DNA of 64,000 nt from Paraburkholderia sp. BL10I2N1 (GTDB taxonomy: Bacteria > Pseudomonadota > Gammaproteobacteria > Burkholderiales > Burkholderiaceae), in assembly GCF_004361815.1 (NCBI RefSeq), contig NZ_SNWA01000002.1, positions 682,001-746,000 of the forward strand, read 5' to 3'. Position numbers and translations under genes: made by a program. The notes below the pieces were generated by a model, which saw only the letters and a list, made by a program, of their open reading frames with translations, was not told the origin of the DNA and searched no databases. This document shows, in pieces, positions 1-7,608 of the stretch (position 1 is the stretch's first letter; the number at the start of each line of letters is the position of its first letter).

Positions 1-162
1 GCCGCCGTGCGCGATGCGGGCTATGTCCTTTATCCGGGCAAGCTTACGCAGGTGGAAACGTTCCGCGTCGGCTGCATCGGCGCCATCGATGCGAACGAAC
101 TGCACAACGCCGTCGCGGCGATCGACCGAACGCTGAAGAAACTGGGCGTGCGCGTGCGCTAA
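1..162 (+). CDS. phnW: 2-aminoethylphosphonate--pyruvate transaminase, 3' end only
   Basis: The frame is open from base 1 to a TAA at 160-162 and gives the last 53 residues of a class V, PLP-dependent aminotransferase. The stretch with [15 protein letters not shown] and a closing Leu-Gly-rich helix matches the C-terminus of PhnW, which converts 2-aminoethylphosphonate and pyruvate to phosphonoacetaldehyde and alanine. The 5' part lies outside the window. The gene converges with a DeoR-type regulator, with only 13 bases between the two stops. Recognition is from remembered family sequence; another class V aminotransferase is possible but less likely. Confidence 0.75.
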   Translation, partial: AAVRDAGYVLYPGKLTQVETFRVGCIGAIDANELHNAVAAIDRTLKKLGVRVR

Positions 163-175
163 AGGCGTTGATCGA

Positions 176-931
176 TCAGGCGATCAGTATTTCCGGACCG
201 CGCGCCGCGATGGCTTTCGCGAGCGCGCGATCCGGCGCGAGTTCGGTGACCAGATAGCGAGCCGTCTCGAAGCCATTGATGCGCACAGGCGTGACACGCC
301 CGAACTTCGAATTGTCGGCGACCACGACCACCATGCCCGCCGCCGCGATCATCCGGCTGCGTACCTCAGCGGCCATGCGCGAGTAGTCCGTGAGCCAGGC
401 GTCCGACGAGATGCCGCCCGCGCCGACAAACGCGAAATCCGCGTGATACTGGCTCAATTGCTGCACCGTATCGAGACCGAAGGTGGCGTCTTCAAGGTCC
501 GCCAGTTCCCCTCCGAGCAGCGTGACGCGGTTGTCGTTGCGCCGCCCCAATAACAGGGCGATCCGCCAGTCGTTGGTATAGATCGTGAGCTTGTGCCGGT
601 CGGTGAGCGCCCGCGCGACCGCTTGCGTCGTGCTGCCCGAATCAATGATGACCGATGCGCCGTCTGGCACAAATTGTGCGGCGCGCTCGCCGATTGCCCG
701 CTTGGCGCCGGCGTTGGCTGCCTCGCGGGTGTCGAGATCTGGCTCACGCCGCTCACTGGACAATGCGCCACCGTGCGTCGTCACAATCAGACCTCGTCCG
801 GCGAGCGTATTGAGATCGCGGCGAATGGTTTCGCGCGACACGTTCAGTTCGCGGACAAGTTCAGCTACGGACAACGCGCCGGTTTTGGCGACTTGCGACA
901 GGATGTACTGGTGACGTTGTTCTGCGAGCAT
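176..931 (-). CDS. DeoR/GlpR family transcriptional regulator
   Basis: Predicted repressor of 251 residues. The N-terminal helix-turn-helix (about residues 6-57) carries the family hallmark VSRETIRRDLNTL. The C-terminal DeoRC sensor domain (about 75-230) contains the isomerase-like segments IIDSGSTT and FVGAGGI, and usually binds a phosphorylated sugar-like effector. I start it at the ATG at 931 because the longer open frame upstream is Arg/Ala-rich noise and homologues begin with an M-L-x-E-x-R-H motif. It converges with phnW, so control of phosphonate use is possible, but nothing in the sequence proves the target. Confidence 0.88.
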   Translation of the reverse strand: MLAEQRHQYILSQVAKTGALSVAELVRELNVSRETIRRDLNTLAGRGLIVTTHGGALSSERREPDLDTREAANAGAKRAIGERAAQFVPDGASVIIDSGSTTQAVARALTDRHKLTIYTNDWRIALLLGRRNDNRVTLLGGELADLEDATFGLDTVQQLSQYHADFAFVGAGGISSDAWLTDYSRMAAEVRSRMIAAAGMVVVVADNSKFGRVTPVRINGFETARYLVTELAPDRALAKAIAARGPEILIA

Positions 932-1083
932 CGCGGTGGGTGCCGGGCTGACGGCACGCGTGAGTTCGGAAGGCCGGCGTATTGTAGTACGTGACAGCCC
1001 GCAACGCTCCATCCGGTGCGCTTCCCTGCTACCCTGAACGCTTGCCGCAGCTATCGATGCGCGCCTAGCTGAACGATCTGCCA

Positions 1084-2640
1084 ATGCCTCCCCTGTTTCG
1101 CCGACTACTGTTGCTGTTTCACGCGCTGCGCTACGGCGCACGCCTTCTCTGGCTCGCAGCGCCGCAGCACCAAAGGCTGCACTGGATTGCGACCCTCGCC
1201 ATCCGCGTGCATGAATCCGACGGTGCGCGCGCCAGCCTGCACGGTGTGCTACCGCGCCTCGGACCGCTTGCGAGCGGGTTCGCCGAGGCGCTCGCCGAAC
1301 ACCCCGAACTCGCCGCGGGCACCCTGCACGACGCCATTGACGCCATCGAGCATCTCGAAGCGCCGTTGCCACCGCAGGAAGTCGAACGTTCCTTGAGCGC
1401 CGCTTTCGGGCGGCCACTCTCCGCCCTCTTCATCTCCATCGACCTCACGCCGGTGCGCAACGGCTTCGCCGAACAGACGCATGTCGCGCGTCTCGCCGAG
1501 CCGGTCGACGGCCATCACAACGTCACCATCAAGCTGCTGCGCGCCGCGGCCGTCCAGCAGATCGGCGACGAAGCGGCGCTGCTGCGCTGGGTTGCACGCT
1601 GGCTTGAAAAGCTGTCAGGGACGGCGCGACGTCTCAATCTGCGCGCGCTCGCGCAATCGTTCACCGACGACGTGATGCGCCGCTTCGACCTGCGCGCCGA
1701 AGCGGCCAACCTGAGCCAGACCGGCCACCACTTCACCGGTGACGCGCGGCTCGTCGTGCCCAGCGTGATCTGGGACCTGTGCACGACGACCACGTTGACC
1801 ATGCAAAGAATCGACACGCTGTCGTGCGCTGACATCGTCGGGCTGCACGCGCATCACATCAAGCTTGCGACGCTTGCGGCGCACATCGTCGAGGTGGTGG
1901 CGCAGCAGGCTTTCGAGCACGGTTTCTTTCACGCGGCGCTCGATGCGGAGCGCGTGCGCGTGAGCATCGAGCCGGACTCGCTGGGTCGCCTCGTGCTGGA
2001 GGACTTCGCGATCATGTCCAGCCTGTCGTCGCAGGAACGCGAGTTCTTCGTGCACGGCGCGAGCGCATTGTTCGAGCGGGACTATGGACGCCTCGCCGCA
2101 CTCCATTGCAATACCGGCCACGTGCCGCCCACGACGCGCACCGAGATGCTCGAAGCCGAACTGCGCACCCGCGCCGAGGCCCACTTCGCGGACGAGCCTG
2201 AGCAACGCTCAGCCGGCGCGCTTTTTCATCATCTGTTGCACGCGGTCCAGCCGTTCGACGGCGCGGTATCGGTGCGTCTTTCGAACGCGCAACGTTCGTT
2301 CGAACAGGCTGAAGCGCTCGCACGCGCACTGCATCCGGGCGTCGATACGTGGAATATCGCGCGGACCGCACTGGCCGATATCGCACGACGCGATCTTGGC
2401 CACCGGGGCTGGATCCGGCGCATTTCGCAGGAGTTACCCCATCTCGCGCACATCGTGCCGCGCGTGCCGCAACTGGCGGTGCGCTACCTGCAGCACCAGC
2501 ACGATCAGACTGCCCAGCATCAGCACGCCCAGCTCGCGATCGATCTCGAACGCGAATCGCGCCGTACGCGCAGGCTGCTATGGGCATGCGCGGGGTGTGG
2601 TGCCGTGCTTGGGCTTGGCGCCGCCTTGCTGCTCCGATAG
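1084..2640 (+). CDS. ABC1/UbiB-family protein, probable pseudokinase
   Basis: A 518-residue protein with the ABC1/UbiB atypical-kinase fold, recognisable by order of motifs. The VTIKLLR segment holds the nucleotide-binding Lys (about K150), FDLRAEAANLSQ (201-212) matches the UbiB helix with the conserved Glu, and VPSVIWDL and MQRID follow. The catalytic elements are degraded: the usual HADxHxGN loop reads HAALDAERV (about 283-291), and the metal-binding DFG reads EDFA (306-309). The KxGQ-like N-terminal motif is also absent. One hydrophobic segment ends the protein (about 496-518), as in UbiB. UbiB supports ubiquinone synthesis; this copy probably cannot transfer phosphate in the usual way. 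It follows the DeoR gene head-to-head and is 116 bases ahead of an EamA gene. Confidence 0.7.
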   Translation: MPPLFRRLLLLFHALRYGARLLWLAAPQHQRLHWIATLAIRVHESDGARASLHGVLPRLGPLASGFAEALAEHPELAAGTLHDAIDAIEHLEAPLPPQEVERSLSAAFGRPLSALFISIDLTPVRNGFAEQTHVARLAEPVDGHHNVTIKLLRAAAVQQIGDEAALLRWVARWLEKLSGTARRLNLRALAQSFTDDVMRRFDLRAEAANLSQTGHHFTGDARLVVPSVIWDLCTTTTLTMQRIDTLSCADIVGLHAHHIKLATLAAHIVEVVAQQAFEHGFFHAALDAERVRVSIEPDSLGRLVLEDFAIMSSLSSQEREFFVHGASALFERDYGRLAALHCNTGHVPPTTRTEMLEAELRTRAEAHFADEPEQRSAGALFHHLLHAVQPFDGAVSVRLSNAQRSFEQAEALARALHPGVDTWNIARTALADIARRDLGHRGWIRRISQELPHLAHIVPRVPQLAVRYLQHQHDQTAQHQHAQLAIDLERESRRTRRLLWACAGCGAVLGLGAALLLR

Positions 2641-2756
2641 GTATCCGGGGTTACCGCGTCTCGACGAGCCGGCAGTGCAGGCTCGAACAAGACCCACCCG
2701 CGGGCGCCGCGCAATACTACGGACCTTTTGTATGCGGTCCGACCGCCTGATGTCCG

Positions 2757-3638
2757 ATGCTTGCCACTTTCAACGCTGCTGTCTTTGTCGTGCTGTGGTC
2801 GACGGGGTTTGTCGTCGCCCGGGCGATCACTCCGTTCGCCGATCCCAATCTCTTCCTGCTGGCGCGCTTCAGCGGAACGGCGCTGCTGTTCGCCATCGCC
2901 GCCCTTGTCGCGCGAACCGCGTGGCCGACTGGCCAAGATTTCGGCAAACACCTCTTTGCGGGCGCGCTGCTGCAGGGCGTTTATCTGGGCGCAGGCTACT
3001 GGGCCGTCGCCCAGGGACAAAGCGCCGGTGTCATGGCGCTGCTCGGCGCGCTGCAGCCGCTCCTGACCGCCGCCGTCGCGGCGCCGCTCTTCGGCGAGCG
3101 GCTGTCGCGACGGGGCTGGGCCGGAATGGCGCTCGGCCTGGTCGGGGTCGCGCTCGTCCTCGAGCCGAAGCTCACTGCTGCTGCCATGCCGACAGCGCAC
3201 GGCAACGTGCCGTCCTGGCTCGTGGCTGTCATTTCGGTTCTCGCGGTGGTCGCGATAACGGCAGGCACATTGTTCCAGAAGACCTCGCTCGCGAAAGCCG
3301 ACATTCGCAGCGCCAGCGCCGTCCAGAATTCCGGCGCAGCCATCGTCGCCGCGATCCTCGCGTTGGCTCTCGGCGAGCATCGCTGGATTCCGTCGCCGCA
3401 ATTGTGGGCATCGCTCGCGTGGGGGATCGTGATGCTGTCGGGTGTCAGCGTGACACTGCTCGTGTGGATGGTCCGGCGCGGCGACGCGTCCCGTGCAACG
3501 GCGCTGCTCTTTCTCGCGCCGCCGCTCGCCGCGCTCGAAGGCTATTTCGGTTTCGGCGAAAGACTGCTGCCGGTTCAGGTCGCCGGCTTCGTCGCTGCGC
3601 TCGCGGGCGTCTGGCTTGCCCGCTCGGGACGCCGGTAG
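2757..3638 (+). CDS. EamA/DMT-superfamily transporter
   Basis: A 293-residue integral membrane protein with about ten hydrophobic segments and two EamA repeats. The first covers about residues 5-135 (WSTGFVVAR start, GALQPLLTA and FGERLS helix end). The second covers about 155-288 (QKTSLAK, LFLAPPLAALEGYFGFGE). These are the hallmarks of the drug/metabolite transporter family, whose members export amino acids, nucleobases or drugs; the substrate cannot be told. It lies on the same strand as the UbiB-like gene, 116 bases downstream, and converges with the L,D-transpeptidase gene. Confidence 0.85.
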   Translation: MLATFNAAVFVVLWSTGFVVARAITPFADPNLFLLARFSGTALLFAIAALVARTAWPTGQDFGKHLFAGALLQGVYLGAGYWAVAQGQSAGVMALLGALQPLLTAAVAAPLFGERLSRRGWAGMALGLVGVALVLEPKLTAAAMPTAHGNVPSWLVAVISVLAVVAITAGTLFQKTSLAKADIRSASAVQNSGAAIVAAILALALGEHRWIPSPQLWASLAWGIVMLSGVSVTLLVWMVRRGDASRATALLFLAPPLAALEGYFGFGERLLPVQVAGFVAALAGVWLARSGRR

Positions 3639-3674
3639 AGGCGACAGCGGCGACATGAGTCAATGCCTGCCGCA

Positions 3675-4694
3675 TCAATCCGCCTTGTCTCCGCCCGGAG
3701 GCAGCTTCGCATGAGCTTTCGCGCCCGGGGCGGGGGACCACGCGGGCCGCGACTTACGCTCCGAATCGACTACGACGATGTAGCGTCCCGCCCACGGGGT
3801 GACCTGACGGTCTGAATGCAGCACCCATAGCGAATCGCCCGATGACACCAGCGCTTCGTATTCGGCGTCGAGAATGCCGTGATGATCGAGAAACACGTTG
3901 AGCGACGCTGGAATCCGCACACAGCCCTTCGAGTGGCGAATGCCAAGCAGCGGTTCCAGCCGGTCGGGATCGGTCGCGTGCATCTGGAAGCGCATCTGCG
4001 AGAAGCCGCCCTTGCCCCACCCTCGCTCGCCTTCTGCCCAGCCCAGGTCGAAAATGCGCATGTCATGCTGGCCATAGCCGCGAATGCCGTTCTGGTTCAT
4101 CGTGCCTTCCGCGCGGAAATCCATGTTGTCCGGCGTGTGTTCGAATACGCCGAGTGGCGTGATGAAGTGATCGAACTCGCCCGGTCTTCCGGTCGCAACC
4201 GGCGACGCACCAATCATCTGCCACCTGTCGGCCGGGGCCGCGCGGAAATAGATGAAAAGAGCCTGCACGTTGGCGTTGCGGTCGACCAGCACCACATATT
4301 CGCCTGACAGCCCGCCGAGATCCTTCGTGGTGAGCGCAGTCTGCAGCCGTGCGCCGTAGGCGGCCTGCTCCGCTGCGGGCACCTTCAGGCGGCGGGTCAC
4401 CTGGCGTGCGAACGCATCGCGCAACAACAGCGCATGCCGCGGATCGACGACACCCGTGGCATCCGGTGTCGCAACTACCGTCGACGCGGAGCCGACATCT
4501 GCGGTTGCCGCATCCGAAGTCTTTACGGGGCCCGCACCCAACGCGGTCGAACACGAGAGCGCGCACAAGCCCACGCTCAACGCGCCATGAATCAATCTAC
4601 GCCGCACGGCAAGGTGGACGTCACCCAGTGAAGTGGCAGATCCCGGAATCTCTCTGTTTCTGTGCGCCTGATCGTGGCGCCTATTGTTGTTCAT
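3675..4694 (-). CDS. L,D-transpeptidase (YkuD) family protein
   Basis: Periplasmic peptidoglycan cross-linking enzyme family. A hydrophobic signal segment (SVGLCALSCSTALGAG) precedes an Ala/Thr/Val-rich linker. The YkuD catalytic domain in the C-terminal half has the active-site motif HSKGCVRIP with the nucleophilic Cys, and the upstream GIRGYGQHD substrate-binding segment. The ends of the enzyme are complete, but the start is uncertain: the longest frame begins with TTG at 4709, an ATG lies at 4694, and a GTG nearer the signal peptide is possible. It is transcribed away from nadE. A specific role (Lpp attachment or 3-3 cross-links) cannot be assigned. Confidence 0.82.
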   Translation of the reverse strand: MNNNRRHDQAHRNREIPGSATSLGDVHLAVRRRLIHGALSVGLCALSCSTALGAGPVKTSDAATADVGSASTVVATPDATGVVDPRHALLLRDAFARQVTRRLKVPAAEQAAYGARLQTALTTKDLGGLSGEYVVLVDRNANVQALFIYFRAAPADRWQMIGASPVATGRPGEFDHFITPLGVFEHTPDNMDFRAEGTMNQNGIRGYGQHDMRIFDLGWAEGERGWGKGGFSQMRFQMHATDPDRLEPLLGIRHSKGCVRIPASLNVFLDHHGILDAEYEALVSSGDSLWVLHSDRQVTPWAGRYIVVVDSERKSRPAWSPAPGAKAHAKLPPGGDKAD

Positions 4695-4729
4695 CACGTC
4701 TTCGAGCAAACCCGCTTATGATTGACCGG

Positions 4730-4764
4730 CCTCCGGCCTGCACGGGCGCGGGCCGGAGGTTTTT
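4730..4764 (+). terminator. Orphan intrinsic terminator upstream of nadE
   Basis: A perfect 9-bp inverted repeat, CCTCCGGCC (4730-4738) and GGCCGGAGG (4751-4759), with a 12-base loop and a run of five T at 4760-4764. This has the form of a rho-independent terminator for the + strand. No + strand gene ends nearby: the flanking genes are ldt (-, starting near 4694) and nadE (+, 4949). It could end a small RNA antisense to the ldt 5' region or act early in the nadE leader. Confidence 0.6.
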
Positions 4765-4948
4765 CACCGGGTGCACCGGCAATAGCATTTTCAAACCCGA
4801 AAAATGCAGCCTGATTACCCGGCATTCAACATTGCGTCAGATTCAATCCGGTTTATCTCGGACGACAAGTTCCATACAGTTTGTGCCATTAAACCAGACA
4901 AAGCGGAAGAACTGCGAGCGGGGCGACCCTTTCTAGAGGAAAAAACCG

Positions 4949-5800
4949 ATGATCCACCAGGATCCGGCAGCACGGCAGCGGCGCATCATCGAAGAGATGC
5001 ATGTGACGCAGGAGTTCGACGCACACCGGGAAATCGATCGCCGCGTCACGTTTCTCGCCGACTATCTGCGCGCCAGCAGCTTGAAGACTTACGTACTCGG
5101 CATCAGCGGCGGTGTCGATTCGGCCACTGCCGGGCGCCTGGCGCAGTTGACCGTCGAACGTCTGCGCAGGGAGGGCTACGCATGCCGGTTTGTAGCCATG
5201 CGCTTGCCCTACGGCACGCAGCACGACGAAGCGGACGCACAGCAATCGCTTGCTTTCATTCGCGCCGACGAAACGCTGACCGTCGACATCAAACCCGCCG
5301 CCGATGCGATGCTTGCCGCGCTGAATGCCGCCGGCACGCAGTTCGCAAACCATGCGCAACAGGACTTCGTCCACGGCAACGTCAAGGCCCGGCAGCGGAT
5401 GATTGCTCAGTACGCGGTGGCGAGCGCACGCTCAGGCGTGGTGATCGGCACGGATCACGCGGCCGAGTCGGTGATGGGGTTCTTTACGAAGTTCGGAGAC
5501 GGCGGCGCAGACGTATTGCCGTTGACCGGTCTCAACAAGCGCCGCGTGCGTGCGCTGGCACGTGCGCTTGGCGCATCGGAAACGATGGCGGAAAAGATTC
5601 CGACTGCCGACCTGGAGATGTTGCGTCCTCAAAGGCCCGACGAGGATGCGTACGGCATTACATATAACCACATCGACGATTTTCTCGAGGGGAAACCGGT
5701 CAGCAAGAACGTGTACGAGGCAGTGTTCCGCTTCTACGACGCAACGCGTCACAAGCGGGCGTTGCCCTACACGCCGTTTGACTGGCCGGTTGCCGACTAG
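4949..5800 (+). CDS. nadE: Ammonia-dependent NAD+ synthetase
   Basis: Cytosolic enzyme for the last step of NAD synthesis, amidating nicotinic acid adenine dinucleotide with ammonia and ATP. The 283-residue length is typical of the short NH3-dependent form without a glutaminase domain. The PP-loop motif SGGVDSAT lies at about residues 53-60, followed by RLPYGTQHDE, the NVKARQRM segment and GTDHAAE of the NaAD and ATP sites. ADLEMLRPQRPDE and GITY near the end are also family signatures. A clear ribosome site (AGAGG) lies ahead of the ATG. It is a single gene, convergent with the RRM gene. Confidence 0.96.
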   Translation: MIHQDPAARQRRIIEEMHVTQEFDAHREIDRRVTFLADYLRASSLKTYVLGISGGVDSATAGRLAQLTVERLRREGYACRFVAMRLPYGTQHDEADAQQSLAFIRADETLTVDIKPAADAMLAALNAAGTQFANHAQQDFVHGNVKARQRMIAQYAVASARSGVVIGTDHAAESVMGFFTKFGDGGADVLPLTGLNKRRVRALARALGASETMAEKIPTADLEMLRPQRPDEDAYGITYNHIDDFLEGKPVSKNVYEAVFRFYDATRHKRALPYTPFDWPVAD

Positions 5801-5876
5801 CGCCCGCGAGCGCGCTCCGGAAAATCGCGGTCGACGACGAACGCCCATTGCCGGGCTTCGTGGTACATGCCTTGTG

Positions 5877-6143
5877 CTAGTGCCGCGCTGGCGGCTCGTC
5901 GCCGAAAAGCGGCGAACTCGCGTCGAGCGACGCGCCTTTCAGGTGAAGCCCCTGCATGTGACGGGCAATCACCTCGCCGACGTAAGGCTCGTCCGCATCC
6001 AGTTCGACGACCGCGTATGCATTCGGCGTCCCCGCCTCGTACACCGCCACGCCAACAGCGTAGTGTCCGAGTTCCTTGCGCAGAAATTCGCGCACTTCCT
6101 GCTCGGTGCACGACGCGGGGATGTTCCGGACGGTCAGGTTCAC
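5877..6143 (-). CDS. Small RRM-type RNA-binding protein
   Basis: An 88-residue protein that is essentially one RNA-recognition motif. It opens MNLTVRNIPASCTEQEV (RNP2-like beta strand), followed by a helix, and has AYAVVELD in the RNP1 position, then two further strands. RNP1 aromatic residues are reduced, so RNA contact may be weaker than in classical RRMs. Similar single-RRM proteins are common in beta-proteobacteria, and their roles are mostly undefined. It begins 8 bases after the stop of a 43-aa membrane peptide on the same strand, so the two are probably co-transcribed. Confidence 0.75.
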   Translation of the reverse strand: MNLTVRNIPASCTEQEVREFLRKELGHYAVGVAVYEAGTPNAYAVVELDADEPYVGEVIARHMQGLHLKGASLDASSPLFGDEPPARH

Positions 6144-6151
6144 GTCGGCGA

Positions 6152-6283
6152 CTACTGTTGCCGGATACGACCTTCAGTGCGGCGCACACGCACCGGCTGG
6201 CGGCGCTCACTCCTGTTTTTCGCCGCTACGTGCCCGATAATCGCCGTTCCGAATAAAGCCAACGAAACATAAAAGGCAATCAT
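6152..6283 (-). CDS. Putative 43-aa single-pass membrane peptide
   Basis: Short open frame starting at an ATG (6283) with a good ribosome site, GGGAG, seven to eight bases upstream. The peptide begins MIAFYVSLALFGTAIIGHVA, one transmembrane helix. It then has a strongly basic tail (eleven Arg or Lys in the last 23 residues), which predicts a cytoplasmic C-terminus by the positive-inside rule. It ends 8 bases before the RRM gene. The longer frame upstream has no support. No family recognised. Confidence 0.5.
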   Translation of the reverse strand: MIAFYVSLALFGTAIIGHVAAKNRSERRQPVRVRRTEGRIRQQ

Positions 6284-6850
6284 TTCAAATATCTCCCGTG
6301 CATTTCGTCTGATGTCAGGATAGTCAGAACCTGCTGAAAACGCGATGCGACAATTTGCCTTGAAGGGTATAACGCCTTCCAGACTCAACAGCGACAACGC
6401 ATCCGGGCCAAATCAAAAAATGGAACGTTGTATTGACCGGCTCGCGCCTTGTTGGGGAAGGACAAGGAACAATTAATGCACTGTACCTGATTAAGCATCA
6501 GAAGAAATAGCGGAAACACATTTTTTGCCACGCCTAGAAAACTCCCAAACAGGGTCGCAACGGGATCTGGCAATATCGGTTGTTTTACGGGGCGGCCGGC
6601 ATACACATCACGCGTATGCCGGCGTCGTCCGCCGCCGAGGCGGGGGGCGAACGCGAGGGAAAGGGCCGGCCGCGCTGGCGCAACCGGCCCTCGCAAGCTG
6701 TTACGTGCGCAGTGGCAATTCAAGCACGTAACGGTCACAACCGGGACGGCGGGCTGGCGTAAGTCAGTCCGCCGTTTCTACATTCGCAGCACTGACCCTT
6801 TAGGCCAGGGACAAGATTCGCGGTATCGAATGGACAGGAACGCAGCCACA
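6284..6850. other. Intergenic stretch without a supported gene
   Basis: About 570 bases between the 43-aa peptide and the HNH-like gene. Open frames here are short, in several directions and have no recognisable domain. A stem at 6746-6756 / 6765-6775 (ACGGCGGGCTG with its near-complement, one G-T pair) is followed by TTTCT on the + strand and may be a weak terminator. AT-rich sequence at 6280-6420 probably holds the promoter of the peptide-RRM pair. Confidence 0.4.
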
Positions 6851-7432
6851 TCATGAGCCGCTATCGTTGCCGCTGGCTTCGGATTCTGCGCCGCCTGCGT
6901 CGCATGACGTTCGCGCAAACCGCGAGTACACGGCGGGCCAGTCGCCAGCTATGGCCGCCTGTGCTTCGCTCAACGTGATCTGGCCAACGCATACGCAGCG
7001 CTTGAGCTTCGCAGTCAGCAATTCCTTGCGGCGTTCGCCGCGGTGGCCCGCCCAAGGTAACAGGCCAAGGTTGGCGGGCGCGTCCGGAGAACCTCCAAGT
7101 ACGATAGGCACGCGACGGTCAAGCGCGTAGCGTGTACCTTCGCTGGAATCGATGCCGTACTGCGCGAGCAGGCGCTCCTTGTACTCCATCATCTCGTCGA
7201 GCGGTGGCGAAACCGTGTCGGCATAACCGGGACGACAGATCGTATCGGCCACCGATTGTTGAGTGACTCGTTCGTTGAGCATCGAGGCGTCCTGAGCGCT
7301 CGCCTGTCCGATGCGCAGTGCGGCGCCTGCGCCGAACGCGACGATTGCGCCGATGCGAACAACACGCGCTACCGTACAGCGCGGCTCCAAAACCGCCGCC
7401 TCGATCTGGATCATCCTGATCGCCGCGATCTC
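6851..7432 (-). CDS. Exported HNH-like (DH-motif) family protein, motif degenerate
   Basis: The C-terminal 110 residues resemble a family of small exported proteins with the order CxxGY..TVRPP, a D-H-L-I-P-L-x-x-G-G nuclease-like motif, NLxP, and a final CxGQxTLxxAQxAIAxDW box. Here these read ICRPGYADTVSPP, LDRRVPIVLGG, NLGLLPW and CVGQITLSEAQAAIAGDW. The usual Asp-His pair is Asp-Arg, so nuclease activity is doubtful. A hydrophobic segment ending in ASAQ precedes the domain and looks like a signal peptide. The start is uncertain; I chose the internal Met shortly before the signal segment, while the frame extends to 7576. Family assignment is from memory. Confidence 0.5.
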   Translation of the reverse strand, partial: EIAAIRMIQIEAAVLEPRCTVARVVRIGAIVAFGAGAALRIGQASAQDASMLNERVTQQSVADTICRPGYADTVSPPLDEMMEYKERLLAQYGIDSSEGTRYALDRRVPIVLGGSPDAPANLGLLPWAGHRGERRKELLTAKLKRCVCVGQITLSEAQAAIAGDWPAVYSRFARTSCDAGGAESEASGNDSGS

Positions 7433-7608
7433 CGATGGGCGGCCAACGACTGCCATTCCTGCATTCATTCGACGACGCACCCTTAGGTGCGCGAGTAGTT
7501 GAATTCGGCGTTCAATTAAAACACATTCAATGTCGGCGCGCAGAACCGGACTCCCAGGTGACCCGCGCGCCGCCATGAACCCGCGACGCGCGTCACGGAA
7601 GAAAGATC

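Noticed and set aside
2520..3656. A 378-codon frame on the - strand opposite the UbiB-like and EamA genes
   Set aside because: Its product is Arg/Asp/Gln-rich without a domain and mirrors the codon pattern of the real EamA gene on the other strand.
4804..5667. A 287-codon + strand frame over nadE
   Set aside because: Out-of-frame Arg-rich reading of nadE, whose product is unmistakable.
6385..6738. A 117-codon - strand frame upstream of the 43-aa peptide
   Set aside because: No ribosome site, no domain and low-complexity composition; more likely leader and promoter DNA.
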